A DNA stretch of 64,000 bases. Origin: Amborella trichopoda (lineage: Eukaryota > Streptophyta > Magnoliopsida > Amborellales > Amborellaceae). Under the pieces are notes generated by a model. That model was not told the DNA's origin. It saw only the letters and a list, made by a program, of their open reading frames with translations, and searched no databases. Location of the stretch: the NCBI RefSeq assembly GCF_000471905.2, contig NW_006494931.1, positions 8,575,093 through 8,639,092 on the forward strand. Direction: 5' to 3'. This document shows positions 34,481 through 46,669 of this stretch, in pieces. Made by a program: the position numbers and the translations under genes. Within the stretch, counting starts at the first letter, position 1; each line of letters starts with the position of its first letter.

Positions 34481-35440
34481 ATCCTCATTAGTCTTCTGTG
34501 TTCCTGATCATGTCATTGGTGTGGGTGGTAGGGTAGGCTTAAGAACAGGTTTTGGTTGGGTTTTGGTTTGCGACACTGACTGACTTTGTTGTTCATCCGA
34601 TGAGGTCTAGGTTGATGAGGAAGAATAGGAGCTTGTATTAGGGATGCAAAGGTCTGAGGTTGAGGTTTGGGGGAAAGCAGAGGACTAGGAAGCTTGAGGG
34701 CCTTGAGCTTTTGAGGTGTGTGTTGTAGTTCTTTCCCAGTCTTAGACCCATTTGCCCCGTGCTAGCTAGTACCTCAAAGATCTGCACCATGTGGGAGGCT
34801 TCTTTGGAAGAGGAGCCTAAAGATGACTCGATTTCACTCAGGTTGACAGGGCGTTGGTGGCTGTCGAGAATCCAGTGGCCTGGGCCGGCATCTCTCTGAG
34901 GCACTCTTGCTATGGCTGGGTGAGGCTGGTGTCTTTGAACTGTTTGTTTTGAGTGTCAAAGTCTGGGCACCTTCGAGCTGCACCTATGGAGAAAATAGAA
35001 GAGGAGGGAGGAGAAGAAGAGTTAGAATGTTCTGGGCAGCTTTTTATGTCATCGCTGGAATTGGACATGCCCAATGGATATTTTAGGTCTTTCCCAGGGT
35101 TTGACCGTCATGGGGTGCTTTTAGCGTCGTCACTCATATTGGGGGAATCCCGAGCTGTTGGTGACTCAGGGATGTCCACTTGATTGGACGAAAGGGCGAG
35201 GCGAGCAGCTCTTGGGATAAAGTCTTGCAAGGTTGGTAGTGGAGGAAGGGGCCTGAGGTATTCTTTCTTGACTAGTGGCTGAGGAGGACGATTCTTTTGG
35301 CGGGCCAACCTAGGTGCCCGTCATCTCCTTTGGGATCCTTGATGGGGTGTCTGGACCACCGTATCAGGTTAGTGAGTAGCCCTAGCTTGGTAGGATTCCT
35401 CACGTTTCAAGGATTTGAGCTTACTCTACCCATGGTAGAC
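34481..35440 (-). pseudogene. T3 gag-protease spacer
   Basis: This matches the T4 spacer (61180-62240) and T1 (300-1400): SHMVQIFEVLASTGQMGLRL near 34760 is equivalent to CHMVQISEIVANTDPIGLRS in T4. LPPLPTLQDFIPRAA near 35230 matches the PPLPTL motif, and PNMSDDAK near 35120 is one acidic repeat unit. Frames are broken throughout. Confidence 0.75.
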
Positions 35441-37279
35441 TTTCCAGGGCTAAGAGGTCGAAGGGTCTGAAGGGTCCAGTGTATACGCAGGAGGGGCTGG
35501 TAGTGTGGCTGCCTTTGGAATGGGAGCAACGGCCTCGATGCATTCTGGGAGAACCGCACAAACGATGTGCCCTTGCTGGACTTTCTCCGCAACTATAGCT
35601 TCAAACCTAGAGCATTCGTTGAGTTTGTGGCCCCATACTTTGTGATATGGGCACAATAAAAATTTTGTGCCCTGGGCAAGACGCCTCCGCTGCCTGGAGG
35701 GCTTGGGAGTGATAAGGGCTTATGGGAGCATTGTCTAAAGGGGTCTTGCAAAGGGTTCCTTGGGCTTGCGTCAGGAGGTCGTCATGCTCGTGTGAAAGTG
35801 GGACTCGAGGATGTCCTTATGGGTTGCCTTGAACTTCCTGGTACTGCTGCAATTTCTCTGCCAAGAGCTTGTGGAACCTAATGCATTCGTTGATATCATG
35901 GGCTCGTATGTGGTGATACGCGCACCAGAGGTTCTCGGTTTCTAGAGGCAGGAACTTGGGCTGCCTTGTCTGCTTGGAAGTGACAAGCCTTTCTTTGAGC
36001 ACTATGGAGAAAAATGTACGAAGGACAGCCGGTGCCCCGTCGTCCTCTTCGAGCTTTATCTGACCCTTGTTGATAAGGGCTTCAATCATGTCATTGAGCT
36101 TATAGCAGTCGTAAGTGGGGTGGCATACCCTCCTGTGATAGGCGCAGTACTTCTCATTTGCCTCCTGCCCAGCCAACTCCACAGTATTGGCCTCCTGCAA
36201 CTGTATCATGCTTTATTCTAGCAGCAGTCAAAGTAGTGCAGTGTGTCGAAGGGGTAAACCTTATTCTGGTGCTGGGCCTAGTAGTAGTTTCGCCTAGAAT
36301 TTGTAGGAGGCGGGACGCTGCTGTAAGATTGCTGCTTGCCCCCGGCTAGAGACGCTTGTTCCTTGGAAAGGTCCAGGGTTTGAGGAATCGTGCCTTTGGT
36401 GTCAGCCACGGTGACGGCCCTGTCGATTATTGCCTTTTGGCTTCCCTAACTATTGGAGCGAGAGTTTGAGCTGGCAGGTTGCTGACAAGGGTTGCCATGA
36501 TGCGTGAATAATCCCTCAATGCGAACAGCCTTGGAGATGAGCTCTGACATGGAGGGTGGATTGGATGCCTCAACATGTAGAGAGATCTCGGGAAGCATGT
36601 TCCGTATGCAGGTCTGGACCGCTTCCTTCTCTGTCATGGGAGTGGCATGGAAGGTTTCCAACTCTCTCCACCGGGTGATGAACTTGTCGATCGACTCACC
36701 AGGGTCTTGCATCAGGGTGAGGAGTTTGATGGTCTCCATGTTCCTTTGGACTTCATAGAAGCATTGGTAGAACAACTACTTCATCTCTTGCCATGTGTGT
36801 ATCGAGTTGGGAGGCAACCGAGCATACCACTGGAAAGTTGGCCCTTAAAGAGTTTCGATGAACTGGCAGAGGAGGAAGAGTCCGTCAGGCGTCTTCTACA
36901 TGCCTGAGACCTTGTTCTTGAGGCTATGGGCCACCATAGCATCTATGTCAATTTGGGAGATCCCCCGGGAGGAAGAACTGTCTTGGGAGGCTAATGAAGG
37001 AGTTATCCTAGGAATTGTATCCTCATCAGTCGGGGAATCGGTCGAAGAAGGGGAGCCGGAGGCCTCTAGGAATTCCATCTTTCCAATGATGTCTTGCATC
37101 ATTTCTTTGAACTTGTTCATTTGCTCCTCCTGAGTGTCATCTAGGTCATTGATCACCATGACACTGACCGTCACATCTGGAGGGTCAGAGCCTGGCGGGA
37201 CAGTGGACTGCCGAGGTCGGTGAGTGGTGCGTGACAACTCGCTTGCCACCAATGCAAAAGACCTTGGTGAAGGGTCCAC
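35441..37279 (-). pseudogene. gag: T3 gag
   Basis: The start is the ATG at 37279, about 270 bases after the PBS, giving MDPSPRSFALVASEL. The first frame stops at 36896. The Retrotrans_gag core follows: FQWYARLPPNSIHTW, FYQCFYEVQRNMETIKLLTL, ESIDKFITRWRELETFHATP, SLHVEASNPPSMSELISKAV. Three zinc-knuckle-like motifs of form C-x2-H-x4-H-x4-C follow: CAYHRRVCHPTYDC, CAYHHIRAHDINEC and CPYHKVWGHKLNEC. This is the nucleocapsid-like part. Frameshifts and stops are frequent. Confidence 0.87.
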
Positions 37280-37551
37280 CAGGGCGAGGTAGCAAGGAGG
37301 CGGGGACTTTTAAGTCCCCTCTCGCACCAATCCAAGGAGAACCTGGGAGCCGAACCGTGAGTCCTGACTCAGGAGGAGAGTAGGGAAGGAAGCTTGATCA
37401 GTTCTCTTCCCTGAGATAATCATGAGTGTGGGGATAAGGATGTCCCCAACTCGGATGAATGGGTTGAACAACCCAGGTGCCATAGAAATTAACGCAGAAA
37501 GTAAAAGAGGATATTGGCCAAACAAGAGTAAGCCGACTAAGGGGTAGTAAG

Positions 37552-37569
37552 TCCTCAATAGAGTCGCCA
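37552..37569 (-). other. T3 primer binding site
   Basis: On the minus strand TGGCGACTCTATTGAGGA begins one or two bases after the LTR end. It has the TGG start; TGGCGACTC-type sites are familiar in Tat/Ogre elements, but I do not assign the tRNA. Confidence 0.7.
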
Positions 37570-37570
37570 A

Positions 37571-40311
37571 GTTAGGTGCCTCGATCTCGCCCTCCTGATC
37601 TTGATGATCTGGGGCACGTATCTCGGGCTTCTGACGAACCCGGGATTTGAGATCGCTCTCTCAGAACCTTACTCAAGAACAAGGGCAGGTTTACCAACCG
37701 ATGAGAGAGGAATTGAAGGTGGGTTTGGGACTTACTCGAGCTGGCTCGCGTGGGTACCCTCTTAGATCATGAAGAAAGTCCACCCAGCTGCTTTAGCTGA
37801 TTTAGAATAACCTCCCTTGACCTGCAATCCTCCTCTTTTCTGCACAACACTTCTATGGTAAATTTACGAGACAAGTGGGTCAAAGATACCCACCCTTGTC
37901 TTAGGGTATTGTATGTTCACACGAGAGGGCGATGAAGTGTTAGGTTCAAATAAAGATAGAAAAGGAAAAAAAACTTGATGATGAGATGAGAGTAGCATTA
38001 CAGTCGAGAAGTCATCGACTCGGAGTGGTAGCAAGATGGGCATGGTTCTTAGAATCAGCATGGCAGAAATGCTACTCGAAACCGAGACCGATATGGCAGT
38101 GTTAGGCTAAGTCTACCCTCAAACAAGCGAGAAGAGACAAGAGAATGAAAAGAAGAGACGAGATGACAAAGAGATGAGATCCCCACAGCGTTAGGCGCTG
38201 CTACTCACGACCGTAGAGTGGCAATGTCGTGGCCTTGGGCATCTCTCGACACTATTGCTGATGGCTAGAGAGGGAGAAATGAACTATGGACGACACCAGG
38301 CATCGCCATTGGCAACATAAGGAAACAACACGCCCCCGCGTGGGCGGCGATAGTTTCTGATGAAGAGCGTAGTGATGGTCATTCGTGAAGCCCGGGATGG
38401 TAATCCTCACAAGGCGCACGATGATAGGTGTGGGACACAGGAAGGACGGTGATGAATGCCGAAAATACGAAGGAGACGCACAGACGGCGGTAGACATTGC
38501 CAAAGCCTATAGCGGGCAGCGATGGGTATCGTTGTCTACTATAGACTAGCAATAGGGAAGGACCCCTATGAGCGGCAACGGCTTTTGCCATATGGGTTCT
38601 TCACTAAGATGTCGAAGCTACATCTGTGGATGGCGATCAGCAACGCCGTCTACAGGCCCCACTAAACGAAAGAGATGGAAGAAAAGAAGGAGAAGGAGAC
38701 TCGCGTAGGGCGCTGCCATCGCCATGCGCAACTTGCGTAACCTCAGGGAAGGCATGCGCGACACTGCCACTGTCGTGCCTGACCCCTGTGAGGAACTCAG
38801 ACGGAGAAGGGGAGGGGCGGGGGGGGGGAAGAGAGGAAAGATGAGAGAGAGAAGAAGAAAAAGAAAAAAAGAGAGAGAAGGTTTACCTCGAATCTAGGGG
38901 TACCGATCAAAAGTTTCTCTCACATCACTCTCTCTCTCTCAAACGTGACCCAACAACAAGAAGAAAGAGAAACTTGTATTAAGTAAAACCTCTCTTTTGT
39001 GAAAGGTTGAGTCCTTTGGTGCGTACAATGCTGGTACGTATATATAGAATTTGCCACAAACATGGGTGGATGATAAAAAGTAACCCTAATTGCTGAAAAT
39101 TAAGATTAAATTGAAAATAGGGTACAAAATAACAGATTTGCCCCTTCCTAACATTTCTTAGAATTTCATAACAGTCCCTGTGTTGCCCTAGAACTTGTGT
39201 GATCTTGCATGGCTGATCCAGGATCGTTCTGATGGACTATTGATCGTAAGATAATTGTTTTAATGTAGGGCTCGGCATGGCGATGGATTTGATACCAATT
39301 TCGAGTCATGGATCGTGTTTTAGTGTACGATGATGTGAATTGAAATTTGAATGGATCTTGAAACTTCAGATCGATAGTGTACTTGTTTCTTGATGTTTTT
39401 CGGTTATTTCTTTACTGAATTACACTGAGCATGCCGTTACGAATGTGGGGCAACAAACGCAGCTCGATTCCATGCCCGAATGAATATTTTGCAACTTTGG
39501 AATTTTAACCGGAATCTAGAATTCCAGTGATGAAATTTGTAGTCGCTTCGTCGACTTTATGTGCAGAATTCGAATGTTCATCACGTATAGGGCTAGGGTT
39601 AGTGATAGCCCGAGACCTTACGCACACAATAGAATTGGTCTCGCGACAATCGAGCTCGCGAGCGGCGTGATCTGACCGCTCTAGCGAGGCAGGACGTTGC
39701 TGAATTTTTTGCACTTTCTTCACAGATCAGCAACTTCTCTCTAGCTTTTCTCCGTGCTCAGGTGTCACCACAGGCCGTGCCACATATCAAATTGCTCGTC
39801 TTGATTAGATGAACATGCTCACCAAATTTGAGCATGATTCGACTTGGGACGGGTGAGATATGAGCATCAAAAGTCACTAGTCGTGATTGTCCCTTCCATG
39901 GCGTAGACTTGCAGGGTGGCCGCTCGGGAATAGCGTGTGGTCCCTGCTGTTTCACTCTTTTGGCTAGAACTTCTTCCTGAAGTGTCTGTTCGGATTGATA
40001 TTTGATCCTTGAGGGTTTTCGACCGTTTCGGATCCAATGGTGGTAGTCTCACAATGATTTGAGACACCGAAAATGTAGCTCTTGCTATAGGGGTCATTTC
40101 AAAGTGCTAGAGGCCGATTCTGATCAAACTGTTTCTCAGTCTGCACTGCCTTAGACATGTCGGACTATGATGAAACTTGGCAGGAGACTTTTAAGAGACC
40201 TTATGAAGATCTTGACTGATTCTAGCGCTATTCTGAGACTAACAGAATTTCCACTATTTGCTAGGCTTTATTGAGCGGGGGCCCCATGTTGATGAAAAAT
40301 ACCTTTCAACA
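37571..40311 (-). repeat. T3 5' LTR (E family), 2.7 kb
   Basis: In minus orientation it begins TGTTGAAAGG and ends GGCACCTAAC at the PBS. It shares its right half with E3 (to 46669) and E4 (to 54940), including GTCGGACTATGATGAAACTTG, TTCTGAGACT and the GATCGATAGTGTACTTGTTT block. It has a minus-strand TATA box at 39040-39046 and CT/GA microsatellites at 38850-38880 and 38926-38940. The ORFs within (37864-40097) are not genes. Confidence 0.88.
39039..39047 (-). promoter_or_regulatory. TATA box of E-family LTR
   Basis: The minus strand reads CTATATATACG in the middle of the LTR. The E1 and E4 copies keep similar AT-rich boxes at the same place (near 26715 and 53566). It is the likely promoter of T3 gag transcription. 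Confidence 0.5.
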
Positions 40312-40424
40312 ACAAGAAGAATGGACCTGAAAATGGGAAGATGAGATTCAAGAAAAGTATCCCCATTTATTTGAATAGCAGATGTATGATTTAGATGACT
40401 AAATCCATTTTCAATGGGGGATGA
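40312..40424 (+). pseudogene. pol: B element integrase C-terminus and polypurine tract
   Basis: After T3 the other half of B resumes: a frame reads WEDEIQEKYPHLFE followed by a stop, which is the typical end of chromovirus polyproteins, then a short untranslated stretch with the purine-rich CAATGGGGGATGA (40412-40424) directly before the LTR. Confidence 0.82.
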
Positions 40425-41829
40425 TGTAAGAACCGAGATTATTCTGGGGTAATTGTAGTACACTGACGAGTCGATGGCGTGAGTGAATTGACGTGCGTCG
40501 AGAGCAAAGATGAATGAGTGCGCTGTTGATTTCAGGCGTATAAGTGCGCACTGGCAAATGCAAGTGGACGGATGTGCATTGAGAGTGCAGATGATTGAGT
40601 GCGTTGTTGAGTGTGGGTTGTTTATGGTGGTTTAGGGGTCCTTCTTCTCTCTCATGCTTTCTCTCTCTCTCTTCATGCATGAGTGCCATATAGCACATGC
40701 ATGCTTCCACCCCCATCATTTATGTTTCCCATACTTGATCTCTCTCTCTCTTCATGCATGAGTGCCATGTGGTACATGCATGCTTTCACCATTCATGTTT
40801 ATTTATACTCCCCTCCTACGCATGAAGTTGGTTTTTCTCTCTCTCTCCTCACTGTCCCTCTTCCACCCACATTCTCCTTCTCCTCCCTTAGGCCTTTTAA
40901 ACCTTCCCAAGCCTTAATCCCTTAAGCTTGAACCCAATCCTTTGGAGCTTGGCATTCAAGGTAAAGCTAGCGAAACACTTTAGAATTCCGATTTGAGTAG
41001 GTAAGTGGATCTAGTTTCCATAACTTCATTCTTATGTTAATACATGTTTTCTTACCCAATCAAGATGTGAAAATTGGATATGGGTGTGAGTGTGAATGCA
41101 TGCTATTAAAATTCTTCTAAAGAGCTTTTCGTTTTCCAGAACTGTGCTCCCTGTTTGAGAGATCATTAGGGTACCTTAAATATCACTTTAGACCATGAAT
41201 TTTGGTGGGTTAGTAGCCCATTGAATCTATTTCGGCATGGAAAAACCTTTTGTTAATATCTCATTTGATTTGAAAGTTATTAAATATTTTTTAAAGCATG
41301 CCTGATTTTGTAAAGTAAAATTCCAGGGATTTAACGTGTTTTTGTGTGAATCTTTTCACTAACCAAAACATACTACAATGAGGTCAAACCACTTTGAAAT
41401 GATAGATAGATGAATCTATTTTTAAATTGGTTTTGGAATTATAATAAAATTCCTTATGGTTTGAAAGATATGGTCATTTTTCAGTAAGGTGTCACCCTGG
41501 ATTTTCTGCTACGCAAGACAGAAATTTCATCTGTGAACATCAAATAGTTTGACAAACTTTAAACCAATATTCGGGGTTACTTCCTTCATGAAACGTCTTT
41601 TATGAGTCGAAAGTTTCATAAAATTAGTTGCAAAGTTAAATGATTGTTAAATTTAATGATATGCCCTTAGAGGTCGACAATGTTCATCTTGGAAAACCAG
41701 AAATATGACATGGTGATGTCTATTGCATTGATATATAGCATGATATTCAAGTGATAATGTCTCTTGAGCTGAAAAGAAAGATACTATGGCATGGTAATGT
41801 CTATTGCATTGATATATCGCATGATATTG
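40425..41829 (+). repeat. B element 3' LTR, truncated
   Basis: It starts TGTAAGAACCGAGA directly after the polypurine tract and aligns with 22493-23362. A TATA-like TTATTTATACTCC is at 40797-40809. A 45-bp direct repeat (41706-41750 and 41784-41828, ATTGCATTGATATAT core) ends the segment. The LTR then meets the reversed C2 fragment, and no TG...CA end of its own is visible. Confidence 0.82.
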
Positions 41830-42744
41830 TGTCACAGCCCCGCCCCCTACCACCGCCTACCATACCTGTTAGAGGCAACAGGGTGCGGGACCGCGACCAC
41901 ATGTAGTGAACGCTACTCAAGTGGGAGTGCGCCCAACGCTTTGAAAAGATGGAAATCAAAGCCAACCATGAAATAAAAAACAAACTAATAAAACATAAAA
42001 CACACATTCCACAAATACTGAATAACCAAGTCCCAACCACTTAAATGGCTTCAATTAATACAAGATGTCCAAGGCAGAAAGGCCCAACATTACATAACTT
42101 CAAAACAAAAACAACTATATGGCCAAACTACCACCTAAAACATACAAGCTAAAAAGAAGGTTCCACAAGAAGTATGGGGCTCCAATCGTGAACACCAGAA
42201 CGTCCTTCTAAAACCCAGCGGCTATCACTCTACATAGAGGAAAGTTGAAAAAGTGAGCTGTAAAGCCTAGCAAATAGATCAAGCTGTCATGCTTTCCTGC
42301 CTATGAACAATATCTCATAACAATAATCATGGTGCAGTAATAACCAATCCGATTCTTCATAATCATATCATTCTAGCATGCAAATCTTAACAGATCAAGC
42401 AAGCATAAACTAGATCAACAAATACTAACTCACTCTCTAGTTCACTTACTCTGGAAGTAGAAGCCCTATCCATCAGACCAAGCCAATCCTATTGCTTAGG
42501 ATTTCTACCACCACTCAGGAGGGAAGGCAATGACAAATGGATGACCTATTTCGTATTGCCTTCACACACACAGTCCCCAGGGTGCTTTGGGGCTTTTGAT
42601 AGGCGATGGCCTTGCAAGACACTACCCTTTACGCCACCTTGGCTAGGAGTGTTACACCTTCTGGGTGCCAATCACTATGAACGGGGGGGCGACCACCCAA
42701 ACCTCCACATCCTAACTCCATTCCTATCATGGGAGATAGGGAAA

Positions 42745-43036
42745 GATCGCAGCTGTCGACACCATCATTCATATAGTAGGTGCCTTGCCCATACAGGCAG
42801 CTGTCGGTACAATCATTCACACAGTATGTGCCCATCCATATATCACTTAGCATAAATCGCAGCTGCTGGTACCACCATTCACATAGTAGGTGCCCTTCCC
42901 ATCAGGCAGCTGTCAGCACCATCATTCACACAGTAGGTGCCCTTCCCATCAGGCAGCTGCAGGCACCATCATTCACAAAGTAGGTGCCCTTCCCATCAGA
43001 CAACTGCTCGCACCATCATTCCCATAATAGGTGCCT
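42745..43036 (-). repeat. About 47-bp tandem repeat in C2, six units
   Basis: The plus strand repeats CAGCTGTC, CACCATCATTCACA and AGTAGGTGCCCTTCCCATCA. It is the expanded counterpart of the three-unit array at 6255-6410 in C1. Confidence 0.88.
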
Positions 43037-43137
43037 AGATCTCACAACATGTACCCTTCCTCACATATCACAAAACATGTGTCCATGCACACATATGACA
43101 TTATGGCCAAGCAATATGCTCAAAGAATGCCAATGAA

Positions 43138-43216
43138 TCACATATCACATATCACATATCACATATCACATAGCTAACCACACAAGTTTTATTACATATC
43201 ATATATCACATATCAC
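43138..43216 (+). repeat. TCACATA heptamer repeat
   Basis: Five or more perfect TCACATA units are followed by a gap and more degenerate TATCACA units. AT-rich low-complexity sequence with CATATCATAACA phrases continues to 43350. Confidence 0.88.
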
Positions 43217-43355
43217 ATAATATGTCTTAAAATCATTCACACATGTCACAACAGAACATGTATCATAACATGTACACATATCATAACAGAGCATGTCTCA
43301 CTACATGCTTCTATATCATAACAAAGCATATCTCATTATCATGCATTCATATCGC

Positions 43356-46300
43356 AACAAACGATGTCTTACGAGACTACCATGGCAGTGTTGGACTTAG
43401 TCTCCCTTGGTCAAACGGGAGGGAAAGAAGAAGAAGAGATAGAAGAAAGAGAAAGGGAGTCATGCACATTACTATCGATGTCGTGCATGTGAGAAGAAGA
43501 GAGGAAGGAGAGAGAGAGAGAGAGGAAAAGGAGAAGAGAGGATAAGTGAGAAAGAAGAGAAAAGGGGGAAAAAAGAAAGAAGGGAGAGAAGGAAGAGGAA
43601 GAAAAGAAGAGAGAGGGGAAACATGGACGGTGATGAGAGAAAAGATAGAGAAAACATGGACGGTAATGAGCTTCCACCATTTATGACATTGGGATAAGAA
43701 GAGAGAGAAAACATAGACAACGATGAGCTTCTGTCATCCATGACATAAGAAGAGAGAGAAAACATGGACGGTGATGAGCTTCTACCGTCCTTGACAAAGG
43801 ATTGAGAAGAGAGAAAATATGGACAGTGATGAGCCTCTGCCGTCCATGACACAGGGTTAAGAAGAGAGAGAAAACATGGATGGCGATGAGCCTCCACCAT
43901 CCATGATACAGGGTTAAGAAGAGAGAGAAAACATGGATGGCGATGAGCCTCCGCCGTCCATGACACAAGGTTAAGAAGAGAGAGAAAACATGGATAGCGA
44001 TGAGCATCTGCCGTCCATGACAGAGGATTAAGAAGAGAGAGAAAATATGAATGGCGATGAGCCTTCTCTGTCCATGAAACAGGATTAAGAAGAGAGAAAA
44101 TATGGATGGCGATGAGCTTTCGCCATCCATGACATGAGAGATAAGAAGAGAGAGAAGACATGGACATCGATGAGCTTCTACCGTACAAGACATGGGAGAT
44201 AAGAAGAAAGAGAAGACATGGACGGCGATGAGCTTCTGTCGTCCATGACATGGGAGATAAGAAGAGAGAGAAGACATGGACGACAATGAGCTTCTGCCAT
44301 CCGTGATAGAGAAAGAAGAGGAGAGAGAAAACATGGACGGCAATGAGCTTCTACCATCCATGATACAGAGGGAAACAAGGGAACTTTGACAGAGGCCCGG
44401 CTCGCCGCTCGGGTTAAGGCCCGCCTTACTGTTTATGTCCCAAAAGTAGGAAGACATCATACCCGGTGATAGGCTCCGCCATGCAGGAACAGAGAAGAAA
44501 GAGAGAGAACAGAAAAAGAGAAGGAAAGACAGGAACAAGAAAGGAAAGATAAAAGAGAGAGAAGGAAAGTGAATAAAGAGATTATGGAAGAAAGAGGAAA
44601 GATAAAAGAGAGAGATAGACAAGAGGAGAGATAAAAGAGATAGACGAGTGGAGAGAGAAAGAAAAAGACGAGAGGAGAGAAAATTACCTTCACCAAAGGG
44701 TACCAGACCTTTTTTCCCTCTCCTCTCTCTCTCTCCAAGACGCACCCACAATTTCAATGTGAAAAACTCTCAAATTTTATTGATGAGCTTGAAAAATCAA
44801 GGGTTGCAATTGTGTTTAACATGTACTTATAGAATATTGCCCAAACATGGGTGTACGCCCAAACACTATCCTAATTGATGATAATTACAATTTATTTGAA
44901 TTAAAAGAATTCTAAAATTAGGTGTAAAATGACTGTTTTGCCCCTACCTAACAGCAGATGAAATTCCAAAACAGTTCTCCATGGATGATTCGGGGTTGCT
45001 CTTGCATCTGTTTAGCCGAAAGATGATTGCTTTCTTGTTGGGCTCGACATGACGATCTATTTGATATCAACTTCAAGTCATGGATCACATTTTTAGGGCA
45101 CGATCATGCTACTCGAAATTGGTATAGATCTTGAAAATTTCTGATCGATAGTGTACTTGTTTCTTGATGTTTTTCTTTGATTTCTTTGCTGAGTCGCACT
45201 GAGCATGTCGTAACGATCACGTTGCAATGAACGCAGCTCGATTTCATGTTCGGAAGAAGATTTTGTCATCTTGGATTTTTGACCGGAATCTTGAAATCCG
45301 ACTGCATGAATATACATCAACTTTGACACCTTCGTATGCCGTATCCCATCGTTCATCGTACGTGAGGTTTGGGCCAGGTATAACCTCGAACCTTACTCAC
45401 ATAATGTAATTAGTTTCGTGTCGATCGGCTACGCGAGTGCAGTGATATGGCCACTCGAGCAAGGCATGCTGCTGCTAAATTTTCTGCAACTATCTTCACG
45501 AATCACCAACTTCTCTCTAGTTTTTCTACCTCCTCGGGTATCGTCACGGGTCGTGCCACATATTAAAATTCTCATCTTGATGAGACGAACAAGCTCACAA
45601 AATTTGATGACGATCCAACTAGGAACGAGTGCGACACGGGTCTTCAAAGTTTCTGATCGGGACTATGCACAACAGTCTCCTTTAGTGGAGATTGGTGCAA
45701 GGAGCCGCACGGGAATAGCGTGCGGCCAACCCCTTTTTAATGTTTCACCCATAACTTTGTTTTGGACTGTCTGTTTATGCTAAAACTTGACCCCTAAAGG
45801 TTTTCGATAATATCGGATCCAATAGCAGTGGTCCCACAGCTGTTTGACACACTGAAAATGGAGTTCTAGTCATGGGGTCCATTTCAGGATGTAAGAGGTT
45901 GATTTTTTTGAAATTGTTTCTTTATTTGTACTTCTTTAGACATGTCGGATTACGACGAAACTTGACAGGTGAGCTTTTGGAGTGCTTATGAAGATTCTGA
46001 CCCTTTTTGGGGAAATTTTGAGACTATCACGAATTCCTCTCTATGTCAAGGCTTTATTGACTGGCTTCTCTTTTTATTCTGCATCGGGGACCCAAGGTGC
46101 TGAAAAATGTGTTCAAATAAATATGCCCTTGTGAAGTTTGCCCCCCAAAATTGGGAACCGTAGTTTTCACAGTTTCCATTAATGGAAATTGGTTCACCGA
46201 GGGTGCACCGTAATAGTGTACGGCCTACCCATTTTGGATAATATCATCATAATTTTCTCTATAAGCCTCCAAACTCGTCGAAAATTGGTACCCAGAGGTT

Positions 46301-46669
46301 TTTGACCGTTCTGAATCTAATGGAGATAGTCTGGAGACCATTTGATGCTCCGATAATGGTGTTATAGTTCAAATCCCATTTTCACCATGATTGAGGCAAG
46401 ATTTCTTGAAACTATTTTGTCGTCTGCATGGCCTTAAACTTGTCAAATTGTGACAAAACTTAGCAGGTGTTCTTAGAAGACCCTTAGCCATGTTCTTGCA
46501 TATTCTTGGGCCATTCTGAGACTGATAAAAATTCCACTTCCGGATCAGGGCTTATTGTCCTACGGCTTCCATAGTCCACAGGCATTTTGATACTTGCAAA
46601 CCTAGGTCGCAAATTGCTCTCTTTGTTATTCACACCGGGGATACAAGTGATGCAAAATGACCTCAAACA
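43356..46669 (-). mobile_element. E3: E-family LTR, left-truncated
   Basis: In minus orientation it begins TGTTTGAGGTC at 46669. Its right part (44690-46669) aligns with the T3 5' LTR and with E4. Its left part begins with ACCATGGCAGTGTTGG (compare 38090) and then carries its own minisatellite. It meets C2 at about 43356 and T2 protease at 46670. No second LTR or internal region belongs to it in the window. No target duplication can be shown. Confidence 0.8.
43640..44385 (-). repeat. 57-bp minisatellite in E3, about 13 units
   Basis: Plus-strand unit: AAGAAGAGAGAGAAAACATGG, then GGCGATGAGC, then CTCCGCCGTCCATGACA. Because 57 is a multiple of three, the minus strand stays open for 358 and 259 codons with repeated SWTAEAHRHPCFLSLLNP-like peptides. 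These are not genes. Confidence 0.93.

Larger units (their letters stand above)
25272..40311 (-). mobile_element. T3: 15-kb Tat-related element lacking RT and integrase
   Basis: In minus orientation the order is: 5' LTR (40311-37571), PBS, gag (37279 to about 35400), spacer, protease (34480-33761), linker (to about 32901), an opposite-strand transcription unit (30951-32890 plus strand), minisatellites (30480-27645), 3' LTR (27385-25272). Termini are TGTTGAAAGG and CCTAACCA with target duplication ACAAG. Protein motifs are very close to those of T1 and T4, but the coding region stops just before where RT would begin. It looks like a nonautonomous derivative. Confidence 0.88.
41830..43355 (-). 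mobile_element. C2: reversed C-family LTR fragment
   Basis: The first bases, TGTCACAGCCCCGCCCCC, are the reverse complement of the C1 LTR end, and the phrases GGTGTAACAC..GGCG and the 47-52-bp repeats also match C1 in reverse. Only about 1.5 kb is present; the LTR start with TGTGACGACCC is missing and E3 sequence begins at about 43356. Confidence 0.82.

Noticed and set aside
38626..38844. 72-codon plus-strand frame as host gene
   Set aside because: It lies inside the T3 5' LTR, and the matching place in the other LTR (26340-26540) does not keep it open.
43138..43216. Centromeric satellite
   Set aside because: The heptamer is short and limited to about 80 bases within an LTR fragment; centromeric satellites have units of about 150-180 bp in long arrays.
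43472..44757. Minus-strand open frames of 259 and 358 codons
   Set aside because: They come from a 57-bp minisatellite whose length is a multiple of three. The peptide is a Leu/Ser/His repeat with no start context or domain.
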